This document shows, one piece after another, positions 46,401 through 58,198 of a stretch of 64,000 nucleotides of DNA. The stretch lies in contig NW_025408670.1 in the NCBI RefSeq assembly GCF_020360975.1, forward strand, positions 5,890,001 to 5,954,000, given 5' to 3'. The DNA comes from Hirsutella rhossiliensis (Eukaryota; Ascomycota; Sordariomycetes; Hypocreales; Ophiocordycipitaceae). The number at the start of each line of letters is the position of its first letter. The stretch's first letter is position 1. The translations under genes and the position numbers were made by a program. The notes below the pieces were generated by a model. It was not told the origin of the DNA, did not search any database, and was given only the letters and a program-made list of their open reading frames with translations.

Positions 46401-48114
46401 TTTGGCCGTGCGCGACGACCCCTATTCGTCTAGGAGGAGTGTTCGACACCAGTCAAGCGCGCTGAGTCTCCTCGATCGCAAGGACGGCAACAAATCGATC
46501 GCGGAAACCGGTACCAGCGATGCCAATGCGTTTGGAGAAGTCGAAGGTCCGTTTGCCCAGGAAACACCCGCGTCCTCGGCTTCGGCACAGGAGAACGACG
46601 AGCCCAGGGCGGCTCCGAAGCAGTCGAGGCATAGCTACGAAGGGACAGATCCCAACATTCAAAGGATGCTGGATAGGATGTACATTGACAACTTCCCTCG
46701 CGACGTCCTGGAGTTTGGGCCCATGGTCCCACCCATCTCCGGCGGCAAATTCCGTGCTGTCAATGTCCAGCCGGGGGCATCCCAATGGAAGCCCAGAGGG
46801 CACCTCGTGGCGACATTTGCGGAGCACAAAGGCCCGATCAACAGGGTCGTCGCATCTCCAGACCACGCCTTCTTCATCACCGGCGGCAGCGATGGTACCG
46901 TCAGGGTATGGGACACGGCGAGACTGGAGCGCAACATCACGCATCGCTCCAGACAGACGCACAAGCACGCCGAGGGCGCTCGTGTTCTGAATGTGTGCTT
47001 TGTGGAAAACTCTCACTGTTTCGTCAGCTGCGCGAGCGACGGAAGTGTCCACGTCGTCAAAGTCGACACGGTCCCTGCGAGTGGTGTCGTTAGGTATGGC
47101 AAGCTGCTGTTGGTGCGAGAGTATCAGCTGCCACGGGATGAATTCGCAGTCTGGTGCGAGCACTTCAAGCATGACTCGGCGTCGGTCCTCCTCCTGGCCA
47201 CCAATCGATCGCGGATCTTGGGCATCGACCTAAGAACGATGTCAGTGCTATACGAGCTCGAGAACCCGGTCCATCATGGGACCCCAACTTGCCTGTGCGT
47301 GGACAGGAAACGGAACTGGCTTTGCGTGGGAACCTCTCATGGTGTGGTTGACCTCTGGGATCTACGGTTTAAGATGAGGCTGAAGGGTTGGGGTATCCCA
47401 GGCAAGACGTCCATCTATCGGATGTGCATCCATCCGACCAAGGGCCGTGGCAAGTGGATATGTGTGTCTGGCGGGACGGGGCAAGGGGAGATTACCGTCT
47501 GGGATCTCGAAAAGACGACTTGCCGAGAAATCTATCGCGCCGGCGGAACCAAGGACGGGCCGAAGACATACAGCCCCTGGGACGTGGACGAGGACAGGCC
47601 AGAGGGCATGCTTGCCCGCTTTGCCACGAACCTCGAAAACAGCGACGCGGCCAACGCAGATCGGGGCGTGCGCGCCATGGTGGTGGGGACCGGGGCTGCG
47701 GAGGACTCTCGCGACGTGCGTCACGCATACATGGCAACGGGAGGCTCAGACAAGAAGCTGCGGTTCTGGGACATTGGGCGGATCGAGAACTCGGGCGTCT
47801 ACAGCGGACTGCAGCCCGACGAGCCTTCGCCGACCTACGTGGCCAGTCACCCGACGACGGGCGTCACCCTCAACGCGGAAAAGGCTTCGCGTCACGCGGG
47901 CTCGGGAGGAGGAAATGATGGTGGCGGCAGCACTGGGGGTAAGGGCAAGAGCACGGCAATCGGACGGCCGCCGCGGTCGACTGTCATTTCCATGATGCAG
48001 CAGCAGCTTCTGCAGTCGCATCTGGACGCGGTGCTCGACCTGGTGATTCTGGAGCATCCGTACACCATGAGCGTGTCGGTGGACCGCTCTGGCGTCGTGT
48101 TTGTATTCCAGTAA
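43428..48114 (+). CDS. vps15: VPS15, regulatory kinase subunit of the class III PI3-kinase complex
   Basis: Two exons (43428-43641, 43700-48114; 58-nt intron) encode 1542 aa, within the family's size. Vps15 activates Vps34, which makes PI3P for endosomal sorting and autophagy. Gly2 in MGQGFSLA fits N-myristoylation. The kinase-like domain (about 25-300) has the catalytic loop HGDIKAQN (His143-Lys147) but DFSSPYKP where other kinases have DFG, and no classical glycine loop, as is usual for Vps15. HEAT repeats follow (about 370-760, e.g. DPDVHVRRAFLASVPELCMFF), a disordered linker (about 900-1060), then WD40 blades from about 1110 to the end (GGSDGTVRVWDTARLE, GVVDLWDLRFKM, GGSDKKLRFWDIGRIE). 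The C-terminus closes the propeller (SVDRSGVVFVFQ). Confidence 0.96.
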
Positions 48115-48610
48115 AGCGCTGCGGGGGTGTGAGCACCTTTAGTCTAAGCAGAGAAGAGTGCATCATAGTATCACATTGATTTGCGCGGCGGAATAAACCT
48201 CGCGAGGCCCAGAGCCTTGAACGGCGACTTGTTAGAGTATTAACTGAACTTCGTATAATTAGGCACATACGTTCAGTACCTGGTTATCGTCGTGGCTGAC
48301 GATTTAGTGGGTCTGGCCATGTGGCGCGCGACTCCGGTGACAGCTGTGGCTCAGCTGCGAACTCGATCCAAAACTTCGCTTCTGCCTCGCCCAGTATATC
48401 AGCCTCGTCGCCCTGCAAACAAAACCATCAGCCCCCCACCGACTTGAATGACCGCACGGGCACGAGGACAAGCCGGGCTTGACTTTTACTCGCCGACTGC
48501 AAGAGAAGACCACGAATCGAGGCCTTGCCCCCTATACCCACTCCCCCCTACGACGAGCAGAGAAGAGGCACCGCGGCTTGACCACCACGGCTGGGCGAAG
48601 ATTCGCCGCC
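48115..48610. promoter_or_regulatory. Intergenic: VPS15 3' flank and LEA1 promoter
   Basis: 496 bases between tandem plus-strand genes. The 3' half contains CCCCCTATACCCACTCCCCCCTACG and a short leader before the LEA1 ATG. No gene seen. Confidence 0.5.
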
Positions 48611-49659
48611 ATGAGGCTCACCGCGGAGCTCCTGCATGAGTCCCTTTCCTACCTGAATCCGCTCAAGGAGCGCGAGCTCGATCTCCGAGGTGCGTTTGAA
48701 AAGAGCAGATGCTACACAATTTGATCGTCAAAAGAGCTAGAGTTGATACCAGCGTCTTCGTTATCTGCGGGCCAACAGGACAGCGAATCCCTACCATTGA
48801 GAACCTTGCTGTCGCAGGCGTGAGTACACTCTGATCCTGGACTGGCGGCAGACCGCGCTTCATCAGTCGCTGACCCAGAGACTCGAGCTTGAAGCCTCAC
48901 GATGCAATCGACTTCACCGACAACGATATCCAGGTACTGGGCAACTTCCCGCTCTCACCCCGCATAAACACGCTCCTGGTTGCGCGCAACCGCGTCGTCA
49001 GCATCCACCAGAGCCTGCCCAGCGCGATCCCCAACCTGAAGAACCTGGTGCTGGCGTCCAACAACCTGGCCGAGCTGGCGGATCTGGACGTGCTGGGCAT
49101 GTTCCCGCGCCTCATCCACCTTGTCCTCGTAGACAACCCCGTCACAAAGAAGGAGGTGAGCGAACACGGCGGCCCCCAAATCTAAAGAGAGAGTAGAAAG
49201 AAAGCCTGCAGAGTGGCTCGGATGCTGACGGTGAATGCGGTGAAGCACTACCGCTACTGGGTCTTGTGGCGATGTCCCTCGGTGCGGTTTCTCGACTACG
49301 AAAAGGTCAAGCAGGTGGAGAGGGAGAAGGGCCGAGAGCTTTTTGGCACGGCGGAAGAGCCGACAGTCTTGACTACCGAGGCAAGTTTCTTCTCGGTTCT
49401 GACGAAGCCAAAGGAGCGTCTGTTCACTGACGCCCCAACGCAGATCCTGGGCAGAAAGACCAAGTCCTTTGAGATGTCAGCCAACGGCTCTGCGGAGCCC
49501 TCGAAACAGCTGCGGATGAAGCTCACAGACGAGGAGAAGCAGCGGCTCAGGGATAAGATCAAGCAGGCGACAAGCCTGAAGGAGATTATTGCGCTGGAAA
49601 AGGAGCTGAACGAGGGAAGACTGCCGTCCGGGCTCGACCAGGATGCCATGGAGGAGTAG
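48611..49659 (+). CDS. lea1: U2 snRNP A' protein (LEA1)
   Basis: Four exons (48611-48689, 48779-48819, 48895-49155, 49246-49659) encode 264 aa. U2A' is a leucine-rich-repeat protein that binds U2 snRNA with U2B'' in the spliceosome. The N-terminus MRLTAELLHESLSYLNPLKERELDLRG is diagnostic. Exon 2 gives QRIPTIENLAVAG; exon 3 holds the LRRs (PHDAIDFTDNDIQVLGNFPLSPRINTLLVARNRV, NLKNLVLASNNLAEL); exon 4 begins HYRYWVLWRCPSVRFLDYEKVKQ, the cap. The C-terminal tail is helical and charged. Acceptors for exons 3 and 4 are AAG rather than CAG or TAG (GCTTGAAG and GGTGAAG), chosen because only they restore the conserved sequence in phase. Confidence 0.93.
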
Positions 49660-49914
49660 AGGTGCTTTGCCACGGTGGAGCTTGACAGAGGGGTTGCCAC
49701 GCAAAAAGTGGCTGGATCTTTTTGTCAAGGACTCTTCTCTACATAAAGATGTTGATCCAGAGGATCCAAGTTGTCTGGCCGCTGCGCCTGCTCTAGGCGA
49801 TACAGGATGAGACTACCAATTCCAACGTGCGTGCCACTCTCTCTCTCTCTCCCGTTTCATGTACTCTTGAACCCCCTCCGGCGCATCCCGCCATGTCCTG
49901 GCGAGGGCCGGCCG

Positions 49915-50771
49915 CTAGCCCGACATGTTCACGTCGGGATCGCCGGAGGGACCAACGCGCTCGGCCTGCCTCATCTCGAGCTCGAGCTGATTGCTTGGGC
50001 CATCGTCCCCGTCGTCGGCGTGGTGCGGGACCCTCAAGGCAGAGGCCTCGCCGTTGACGATGGGAGCGTCGGCAGCCGTGGCGGCGGCGGCGCCGTTAAC
50101 CAAGGGAGCGGCGGCGGCGGCGGCGCGGGACGAGGCGGGCAGCAACTCGTCGATGGGCTTCTCGCCACGGAGGCGGGCCTGGGTTTCCCTCGCCGTGGCC
50201 TTGATCTTCCTAAAGGGGACAGTTTTGGGGATGATGTCTTCGAGGAACTCGAGGTTGTCCTGGTGTGAGACGGCGGTTGCTGGTGAAGGGCAATGTCCGT
50301 TAGGATCGAGCGGCGGGAGCAGGGACTATAGACAAGAGGTAGGAGAGGTGCAAGGGGAAGGAGAGGGCACACACCAACGTCTTTGTATTGGATGTTGCGC
50401 CGCGGCTTTCGTTCTAGCTTTGCCTGCGTGTGTGCTGCGTCGGAGATATGTTGAATAAACATTTCCTGTAGTGCTTAGGAGTTAGATGGGGGAAAGGGGC
50501 CAGAGGAAGAGGAATAGACGACGCGAAAAGGCATGCTGACTGGGCATTACTGACGGTAGCGCATGTGATGATGAAGGCGGCGTTGTTGGAGCACATGGCG
50601 ATGTCGGAGTCTTGGCTGATGATCTTCTTGACCCTCGACACTAGAGGGCAAGAAAGACAAGAGTCAAAATGAGATACACGTGGAGAAGCGGGCAGAAGAA
50701 GACTCACACGGGAGCTGGGTGTGTCCTGTCGGCTCCATTCGCGGAGGGATGGCGGACGTGTTGTACGGCAT
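49915..50771 (-). CDS. Histone-fold protein of the Dpb3/CHRAC1 (NF-YC-like) type
   Basis: Four exons (50771-50708, 50640-50555, 50465-50375, 50279-49915) encode 201 aa. The histone fold occupies about residues 20-100: LPLSRVKKIISQDSDIAMCSNNAAFIITCATEMFIQHISDAAHTQAKLERKPRRNIQYKDVATAV. This matches the CBF/NF-Y family branch holding Dpb3/POLE4 and CHRAC1, which work as heterodimers in DNA polymerase epsilon and ISWI chromatin-accessibility complexes. After it comes DNLEFLEDIIPKTVPFRKIKAT, then an Ala-rich and acidic disordered tail. Which complex it joins cannot be fixed by eye. All introns are GT-AG (67, 89 and 95 nt) and phases close. Divergent from the CLC gene. Confidence 0.88.
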
Positions 50772-51546
50772 GATGGCGATGGGCTAGAGGCCGCCGGGCG
50801 GGAGAGGAAAGGACGCGGCCCTCTTCAAAATGAGGCCTAGGTGAAGAAGAAAGGGGGAGGCCGGCGTCAGTGACTGGTCTGCAGGCGAAGAGTAAGGGTG
50901 AGGGTGGAATCAGAGGCTACGGTTCGTGAAGGCGGCGAGCGGTGAAATGCGGGTCGGGCTTGGTTGGAGATGCGGGAGGAACGGTGGCTCGCTGGCGAAT
51001 CTCTTGAGCAGTGAGGATCTCAAGACAAGATGGGTTGGGGGGCGATGCTTTGCCGAGTTGAGCGTCGGGATGCGCCGCGGATATCGCCTTGTTGTTCTGA
51101 CAAGTGAGCGAAGAGCAAGAGGGGCCAAAATATAAGAAGGTGGCGTCCAGAGCGGATTGACGCAAGTGAGCAATGGAGAGAGTATGGGACGTGTTGCTTG
51201 GGGGCTGCTGAGGAGCAGAAAGAGAGGTTCGAGATGTGGACTGGTTTAGACGCGCGCTGCTAGACGCGAGACGTGTTAATGGCCGGTACGTACCCAGACA
51301 CCTAAGGTATGTCACTCGACCCGGGTAGCTCACTCGATCTTCCTGGCACAACGCCATCTGAATGTAACCTTGGCCAACAAACGCCACCCAACATCGACAT
51401 CGCCATCATCATCGACATTGTCATTGTCGTCGGCGACAGCTTCCCCTCGACGACCGTGCATCCATCCTTGGATCCTACAGTGCCGGCAGCTGGGACACTG
51501 CGACTCTCGCCGCCGCCATGGTCTGCGGGCCCGGAGACGCAGCAGC
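50772..51546. promoter_or_regulatory. Divergent promoter between the histone-fold gene and CLC
   Basis: 775 bp. Contains purine-rich blocks near the histone-fold side, TTTAGACGCGCGCTGC (about 51,245) and a repeated GTCATTGTCGTCGGCG segment near the CLC side. No gene is supported. Confidence 0.45.
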
Positions 51547-54287
51547 ATGAATCCGCGATCCACGTCCTTCAGCCGCAACCCGCATGTGGTTCGCCGCCCG
51601 TCCATCAGCTCCCGCCTGTCCTTTGCCGTGTCCACGGCTGAGCGCGGCGAGGCTGATGCCGCCGCCGCCGAGGTGCCCATCGAGGAGGCCATAGCCGAGA
51701 TCAAGCGGTACGAGGTAATGCGCTCGCCAATCCCGACGTGCGCTGCGTTGCTGACTCCAGGCAGGACTTTACCACCATCGGTACGGTCGTCTCCCCCCGC
51801 CCCCGAGCCACGCGCATGCTGACCGAAGGACTCGCTCGCAGACTGGGTGCAGGATGCCGCGCGAGAGCAGGCCCGTCGCAAGACGCGCAGGAAACGGGCC
51901 GCTGGCTTCTACGGCCGCGGCCAGTTGAGCTGGAGATATCGCCTCTGGGAGTCGTACGACGCCGCCCAGGGATGGATTGTCGTCACCATCATCGGCGTCG
52001 CCATCGGCCTCAACGCCGCCTTCCTGAACATCATCACCGAGTGGCTGTCCGACATCAAAATGGGCCACTGCACCACCGCCTTTTACCTCAACGAGAAATT
52101 TTGCTGCTGGGGCGAGGACAACGGTATGCGACTCGACCTTCTGCTGTGTGATTTCGCTGACGAGCTGGCAAAAACCAGGCTGCCCGCATTGGCATCGCTG
52201 GACAGGCTTTGAGCCTTTCAACTACTTCATCTACATAGCCTTTGCTGTACGCCGCTCCTTTCCCCCTTCCCCCTTTCCCCCTGGCCCCCTGACCCCCTGG
52301 CCAAGTGTCTAACCTGTGCCAGACCTTCTTCGCATTCGTCTCCGCCGCCCTCGTCAAGTCCTTTGCGCCGTACGCCGCCGGCTCCGGCATCTCAGAGATC
52401 AAATGCATCATTGCAGGCTTCGTCATGAAGGGCTTCCTCGGCCTCCGCACCTTGCTCATCAAGTCCGTCTGTCTGCCCCTGGCCATCGCCTCGGGCCTGT
52501 CCGTCGGCAAGGAAGGGCCGAGCGTCCACTACGCCGTCTGCACCGGCAACGTCGTCTCGCGCCTCTTTGCCAAGTACAGGAGCAACGCCGCCAAAACGCG
52601 CGAGATCTTGAGTGCCTGCGCCGCAGCCGGCGTAGCCGTTGCCTTTGGCAGCCCCATCGGCGGCGTCCTCTTCTCCCTAGAGGAAATGTCCAACTACTTC
52701 CCGCTCAAGACCATGTGGCGGAGCTACTTTTGCGCCCTGGTTGCCACTGCAGTCCTTGCCGCCATGAACCCCTTTAGGACCGGACAGCTCGTCATGTTCC
52801 AGGTCAGGTACGACCGGGACTGGCACTTCTTCGAGGTGCTCTTCTACGTCATCATCGGCATCTTTGGTGGTCTCTATGGCGCCTTTGTCATCAAATGGAA
52901 CCTGCGCGCGCAGTCCTTTCGAAAAAAATATCTCACCAGGTACGCCGTGTTGGAGGCAACATTGTTGGCGGCGGGCACTGCCATCATTGCGTATCCCAAC
53001 GCCTTTCTGCGCATCGACATGACGGAGAGCATGGAGATACTCTTCCTCGAGTGCGAGGGTGCCGAGGACTATCACGGGCTTTGCGAGCCTGACAAGCAGT
53101 GGTGGAACATCATGTCGCTCGTCCTCGCGACCGTTCTGAGGCTCCTGCTAGTCATCATATCTTACGGCTGCAAGGTCCCCGCGGGCATCTTTGTTCCGTC
53201 CATGGCCATTGGCGCCTCGTTTGGCCGCACAGTCGGCATCGTCGTCCAGGCCATCCACGACGCCAATCCGACCAGCATCTTCTTTGCGGCCTGCAAGCCA
53301 GACGAGCCCTGCATCACGCCGGGCACGTACGCCTTCCTGGGCGCGGCCGCGGCTCTTAGCGGCATCATGCACATCACCATGTCCGTCGTCGTCATCATGT
53401 TTGAGCTCACTGGGGCGTTGACGTACATCCTGCCCACCATGATTGTTGTAGGCGTTACGACCGCCATCAGCAGCTGGTTCGGCAAGGGGGGCATCGCAGA
53501 CCGGATGATCTGGTTCAGCGGCTTCCCCTTCTTGGACAACAAGGAAGAGCACAACTTTGGAGTGCCAGTGTCTCAAGTGATGAGGACGTCGGTTCTGTCA
53601 TTGCCCGTAAATGGCCTGACGCTCGGGGAAGTCGAGCAACTGCTGTCCGACGACAAGTACCAGGGATTTCCGATCGTCGAGGACTCCAATTCCAAGGTCC
53701 TCGTGGGATACATTGGCCGGACAGAACTGCGGTACGGCGTCGACCGGGTCCGTCGAGAGCGGCCCATCAACCCCAGCGTCAAGTGTGCATTCTCGCCCCC
53801 CTCGGCGCTGAACCCCATCGCGCCCATGACGCCGACGGTGACCATCAGCACCGACTCGATGGCGTCAACGTCGCTCGACTTTGGCCGATACGTCGACGCC
53901 ACGCCCGTGACGGCTCACCCGCGACTGCCGCTGGAGACGGTCATGGAACTGTTTCGCAAGATAGGGCCTCGAGTCATTCTAATAGAGTACCACGGCAGGC
54001 TGACGGGCCTCGTCACGGTCAAGGACTGCCTCAAGTACCAATTCAAGGTGGAGGCAGCTGAGAACCCCAAGGACGACCATCGGATCCGCGAGGGACAGGA
54101 GCAGCTCTGGGCGGTGCTCCGCACGGCGGGCTACTGGGTGTCGGACCAGATTTCGAGCGTGTCGAGGGGCAGGATCCGGCTGGGCGGCCACTTTGAGGAG
54201 GACGTATCGCGAAACCGAGGCGGGCCCATCCTGGATGGCGACGAGGACGTTGTCGACGAGGGCGTGGAGCTGGAGAGCAGGCGGTAG
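51547..54287 (+). CDS. CLC-family chloride/proton exchanger (Gef1-like)
   Basis: Five exons (51547-51714, 51765-51780, 51842-52123, 52179-52246, 52323-54287) encode 832 aa. The N-terminus is cytosolic (DFTTIDWVQDAAREQARRKTRRKR). The membrane domain has GSGISEIKCIIAG, GKEGPSVH with the gating glutamate (Glu242), and FSLEEMSNYFPLKTMWRS, where Glu299 sits 57 residues on, the position of the proton glutamate in exchangers; true channels carry valine there. KVPAGIFVPSMAIGASFGR is the third selectivity-filter segment. Two CBS domains follow (about 580-625 and 700-770). The yeast relative Gef1 acts in Golgi and vacuolar compartments, so a similar site is inferred. Exon 2 is only 16 nt. Confidence 0.93.
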
Positions 54288-54488
54288 AGTCTGGCAACAA
54301 GGGGAGCACCGGGTGCATTTAGACGTGGCGTCACGCGGAGCGCTCGAATAATCTTTTGTACACTTTTTGTGGTTCTGGGGAGCTGGCCTGGATTCGGCCA
54401 TGTACGAGAAGCAGTTTTGTTGGGATAAAGGGGGCGCCGAGAGCTCACAAGGTGACGGCAGCATCTTGGTATCGATGCAATCTAAATT

Positions 54489-55479
54489 CTATCTAAGGGG
54501 TTCGCTCGACAGGTATCCCAGATGGGGCGCGTCCTCGTCGACTGAGTTGGCGTACGAAGTCTCGCCGCTCGGGCTGCCGCTCTGCAGCAGGGGTTTCCAT
54601 TCCCCAGCCTCGGCAGCGCTCTCGGACGAGGCGGCAGAGGCGGCACTCGGGTGCCCACGACGGTCAGGAGGGTTGTCGTCGTCATCGGCGTCGTGGTCGT
54701 CGTTGGCGGGCTCGACCTTTGAGCCGATGACGACGTTGCCGGCGACGAGCAGGGCGGCGCCGGCCCACCACAGGGGCGGCAGGGCCTCGGAGAAGATGAC
54801 GAGACCGAGCAGGGCGGTGAGGACAAAGTTTGTGGACGTGTTCATGATGGAGACTTGGGTGGTGGAGGTGCCCTTGGCGAGGGCGGTGGTGAAGAGCGTC
54901 CACATCTGGCGGTGGGAGGTCAGGAGGTTAGCGGCAGCCGGTGAGAGGCGAAGAGGGGCGGGGGGGCTCACGATGCCGTTAAAGGTGAGGTTGAGCGCAA
55001 AGAAGATCTGGCGCGCGCTCGGGGCGGCAGGTCAGCCATGGCGGAGGTTGGAGGGAGGTAGGGGGACGACGAACACCGCGGACAGTGAGTTCGACGGCGT
55101 TGTTGGCCGAGGGGGAGGAGAGGCCGAAGAGCGCGGCCAGGCTGCGGGCGAGGGTGGATGTGAGGCTGGTCGTAGTCCTGATGGATTGACATGGTGAGAT
55201 GGCACTTGTCAAGCCGGCTATTCAGGGAAGCAGGACATACAGCTTGGCAAAGGCGCCGTTGACGGCGGCACAGGCGCCGCTGGCAATGGCGAAGAAGATC
55301 CAGTGCGACGGGCTGGTCCAGGAGGCGCGGGCACTCTCGGCATCGGCCATGGCCGGGTCCGGGCCCGGGTCCGTCGGTGATGTGTTGCCGTCGGCGACGC
55401 GGGGTTGCTCCGAGCCGGGCTCTGCTGCTCTCCTTGTCGCGTCCGCTTTGCCGCCGCCGCCGTGCCGTTGACGGATCAT
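54489..55479 (-). CDS. TMEM42-like EamA/DMT-superfamily transporter
   Basis: Four exons (55479-55241, 55177-55075, 55007-54972, 54905-54489) encode 264 aa. After a disordered N-terminus (about 55 residues) comes SHWIFFAIASGACAAVNGAFAKL, then a helix pair with IFFALNLTFNGI and MWTLFTTALAKGTSTTQVSIMNTSTNFVLTALLGLVIFSEALPPLWWAGAALLVAGNVVIGSK, the half-transporter pattern of small EamA proteins such as TMEM42. The C-terminus is an acidic cytosolic tail. The donor of intron 2 is weak (GTTCGT after GTCCGCGGT); a GTGTTC donor one base earlier would break phase. Substrate is unknown. It converges with CLC, the stops being 201 bp apart. Confidence 0.8.
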
Positions 55480-56464
55480 GGGGGGGGGGTTGTTTGCTGG
55501 AATGATAGTATGAGTGAAATAAAGAGAAAACGACCGAGGTGCAAAGGTAGGGAGTTTTCCTCCTCCCCGTGACGTACTAACCAGCGTCTCCCAACGGCAC
55601 GTCACGTTGTCGCCCCCTTTTTAATCATTCTTCTCTTTTAACTTGTCTCCTTTTCATGCGTGCGGCGCGACTGGCGGCTGGAGGGGGGGACGACGCGGCG
55701 ACGCACGTGGATGTACTTTATACGTGCGTGCGTACGTGCGTACGTGCGCCAAGACGGAGGGAGGAAAGAAATGGGGTGTGGAGCGGCCGGATGCCCACTC
55801 TCCGTTAACGAACTAGTGGCATCCATGCCGGATCCGCCCTTCTCTTCGTCTCGGGCCTGGCTGATTGGGGGTTTGGGAAAAGGTAGAGATGGAGCGAGGG
55901 GTCCGGGCTTTTCTGGGGAGGAGTGGTGGAGGAGTGGAAGTGGTGGAGGAGTAGGTGAGTGGACATGGCAGAGAGATGCGGCAGGCAGGTTGCTGGGGAG
56001 CGAGTGACGAGGGCGAGATGGGATAAACGAGACAGTGCACGGTACTTTGGTCACGCTCTTCTGCACTGGCGGCTGCGGCTTAACCGTGCGCTACGAAGTA
56101 ACATACTCTGGACGCGCATCACGACTCGTCAGAGCAAGGAGCTGGCTGCCAATGAGACACTGTTGCATGCATGTAATTGATTTTCCTACCAATCTTGCAC
56201 CTTGGCCCGTCACACGCGGACAAGCCGAGGCGCTGCGTGCGGGCCGTCATTGTTGACTCGTGCTGGCGGCCTGTGCCGGAATCTTGTCCTGCCCTCTATC
56301 CATGGCCCCGAAGTCGATACGTCTACTGAAATAAACAAACCGCACTCTCAACTCGAGAGGAACTAACTCCCTCCGAAACGCCGTCCAAAAATGCAAGCTT
56401 CCGCATATCTCGTGCCTGAGTCTCGTGCCCGAGTCCGCCCGCTTCCGCCTCATTGGTGACGTCT
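55480..56464. other. Intergenic, 985 bp
   Basis: No gene is supported between two minus-strand genes. It holds a TACGTGCG tandem tract (about 55,720-55,748) and poly-G blocks near 55,478-55,490 and 55,680-55,690. The left part should contain the TMEM42-like promoter. Confidence 0.6.
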
Positions 56465-56960
56465 CTAAGTCTCGCCCGGCTTCTTGGCGTTGCAGCTCAC
56501 AATCTTGACCTTGTCAGCCTGGACAGACTGGCTCCCGTTGTCCATCTTGAATGTCACGTTCCTTATGAGAAACGTCCAGACTTCGTCGCAGAAGCGGTAG
56601 GTATCCAGGCTTCCCTGCAGCTCGTCGTCTCCTCGTCAGCCTCGCCGCGCCCCTGGCTGGCCATGCGTCTGCGACTGACCTTGAACTGTAGACGGCTCTT
56701 GACGCTCTTCTGCAGAGTCTCGGTGATGGCCTGGTCGAAGTTGCCCAGAATCTTCATGGCAAGCTGCGGGTTGATGCGATCATCGCTGATGAGGTCGTCG
56801 AGTGTGTCAGTCAGAGCGAGCCCGATACTAGAACAGATGAAGAGGTAGCGACCCGGTTAGCCACTGTGTCTATTCTTTCCATGTAGGCGCAGTCGTTGGC
56901 ACTCGCTCCATACCTGCTCCTACGGTAGAGCTCGTAGAACGACTGCGCACCCGTCGCCAT
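56465..56960 (-). CDS. toa2: TFIIA gamma (small) subunit, TOA2
   Basis: Three exons (56960-56914, 56827-56680, 56614-56465) encode 114 aa, the standard length. TFIIA stabilises TBP on promoters. The N-terminal four-helix-bundle part reads [49 protein letters not shown], then [36 protein letters not shown], the beta-barrel part that touches TBP, ending [14 protein letters not shown]. Introns of 86 and 65 nt are GT-AG and in phase. It diverges from VMA16 across 452 bp. Confidence 0.95.
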
Positions 56961-57412
56961 GATGCTCCCGAGGCAGGCGGAGCGCGCTGCGGCTCGGCGT
57001 TTGGACGAGGCGCGAAGCAAGGATGATGCTTTGTGTCGTGTCGTACAGAGGCCCGGCCTTTCTGGAGGGAGAGACGGGCAGGGCGAGGGTGGAAGAGGCA
57101 AAGGCTTGGACAATGGCGGGGGTGGAGGATAAGTTCCGATAGGCCCCGCTGACTAAGTAAGGTGCCTTGGCGCAGCACCCGGCATGTCATGTGACGTCGC
57201 TGCCACCTCTCCGACTTGTCGCGCTCAGAAGAGCTGCGACGAGCAACGCGGAGAGAGCTTGTCGAGGCGGTTGACGTTGAACCCTCGCATCCACCCAGCC
57301 AGCGCCCGACCCGTACGCTTCTCCCCTCTCCCCGCCAAGGGCTCTTCTTTGCCCCCAAGCAGCGCGGCAGCGGCAGCGACGGCACAGCAACAGCAGCCAT
57401 TTCCCCGTCACA
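56961..57412. promoter_or_regulatory. Divergent promoter between TOA2 and VMA16
   Basis: 452 bp. It contains CATGTCATGTGACGTCGC (57,183-57,200), with a TGACGT half of a CRE/ATF-type site. A functional role is inferred only from the motif. Confidence 0.45.
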
Positions 57413-58198
57413 ATGAGCCTCACGTATGGAGTCGGCGGCGTTGGGTCCTTCTTGACCGTGGTGGGGGCGTGTAGGCGACCCCTGAGCACCCCCGACGTGA
57501 ACACGGCTGGCTGGGCTGGCTGACAAGGCGCGCAGACATGCTCTTTACCGGCAGCGGCGAGGCCTTCAACGTCGGCGCCTTTCTCGAATCCGTCTCGCCC
57601 TACGCATGGGCTGACCTCGGCATCGCCCTCTGCATCGGCCTGTCCGTCGTCGGCGCCGCATGGTGCGCGCCCAAGCCTGTCACTCACTCACCCATGATGC
57701 GCAGCGCATGCTGACCTCTTGTCGGCAGGGGCATCTTCATCACCGGATCGTCCATTCTCGGCGCAGGCGTCAAGGCCCCCCGCATCCGCACAAAGAACCT
57801 CATCTCCATCATCTTCTGCGAGGTCGTCGCCATCTACGGTGTCATCATGTCCATCGTCTTCTCCTCAAAGGTCAGCTCCGTGCAGGGCCCCGAGGCCTTT
57901 TCCGCAGACGCCTACTACACCGGCTTTGCCCTCTTCTGGTCCGGCCTGACCGTTGGGCTCTGCAACCTCGTCTGCGGCGTGGCCGTGGGCATCAACGGCA
58001 GCGGTGCCGCCCTCGCTGACGCTGCCGATGGCACGCTGCAAGTGCCCCCAGCGATCCCTGCCCTTCAGAGTTGCTAACAGTGCAGGCAGATTTGTCAAGA
58101 TTCTCGTCATCGAAATCTTCAGCTCCGTGCTGGGCCTCTTTGGCCTCATCGTTGGTCTCCTTGTCTCTTCAAAGGCAAACGAGTTCGGCAAGGACTAG
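57413..58198 (+). CDS. vma16: V-type ATPase subunit c'' (VMA16)
   Basis: Four exons (57413-57470, 57536-57662, 57729-58037, 58090-58198) encode 200 aa. This proteolipid is part of the rotating membrane ring that pumps protons into the vacuole. The protein reads [33 protein letters not shown] at the start; Glu93 in [14 protein letters not shown] is the family's proton-carrying glutamate; later helices include [27 protein letters not shown] and [24 protein letters not shown]. Intron 3 (58038-58089) is GC-AG with the strong GC donor GCAAGT; it is the only choice I found that yields [16 protein letters not shown] in frame. CLC nearby may dissipate the voltage such pumps create, if they share a compartment. 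Confidence 0.95.
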
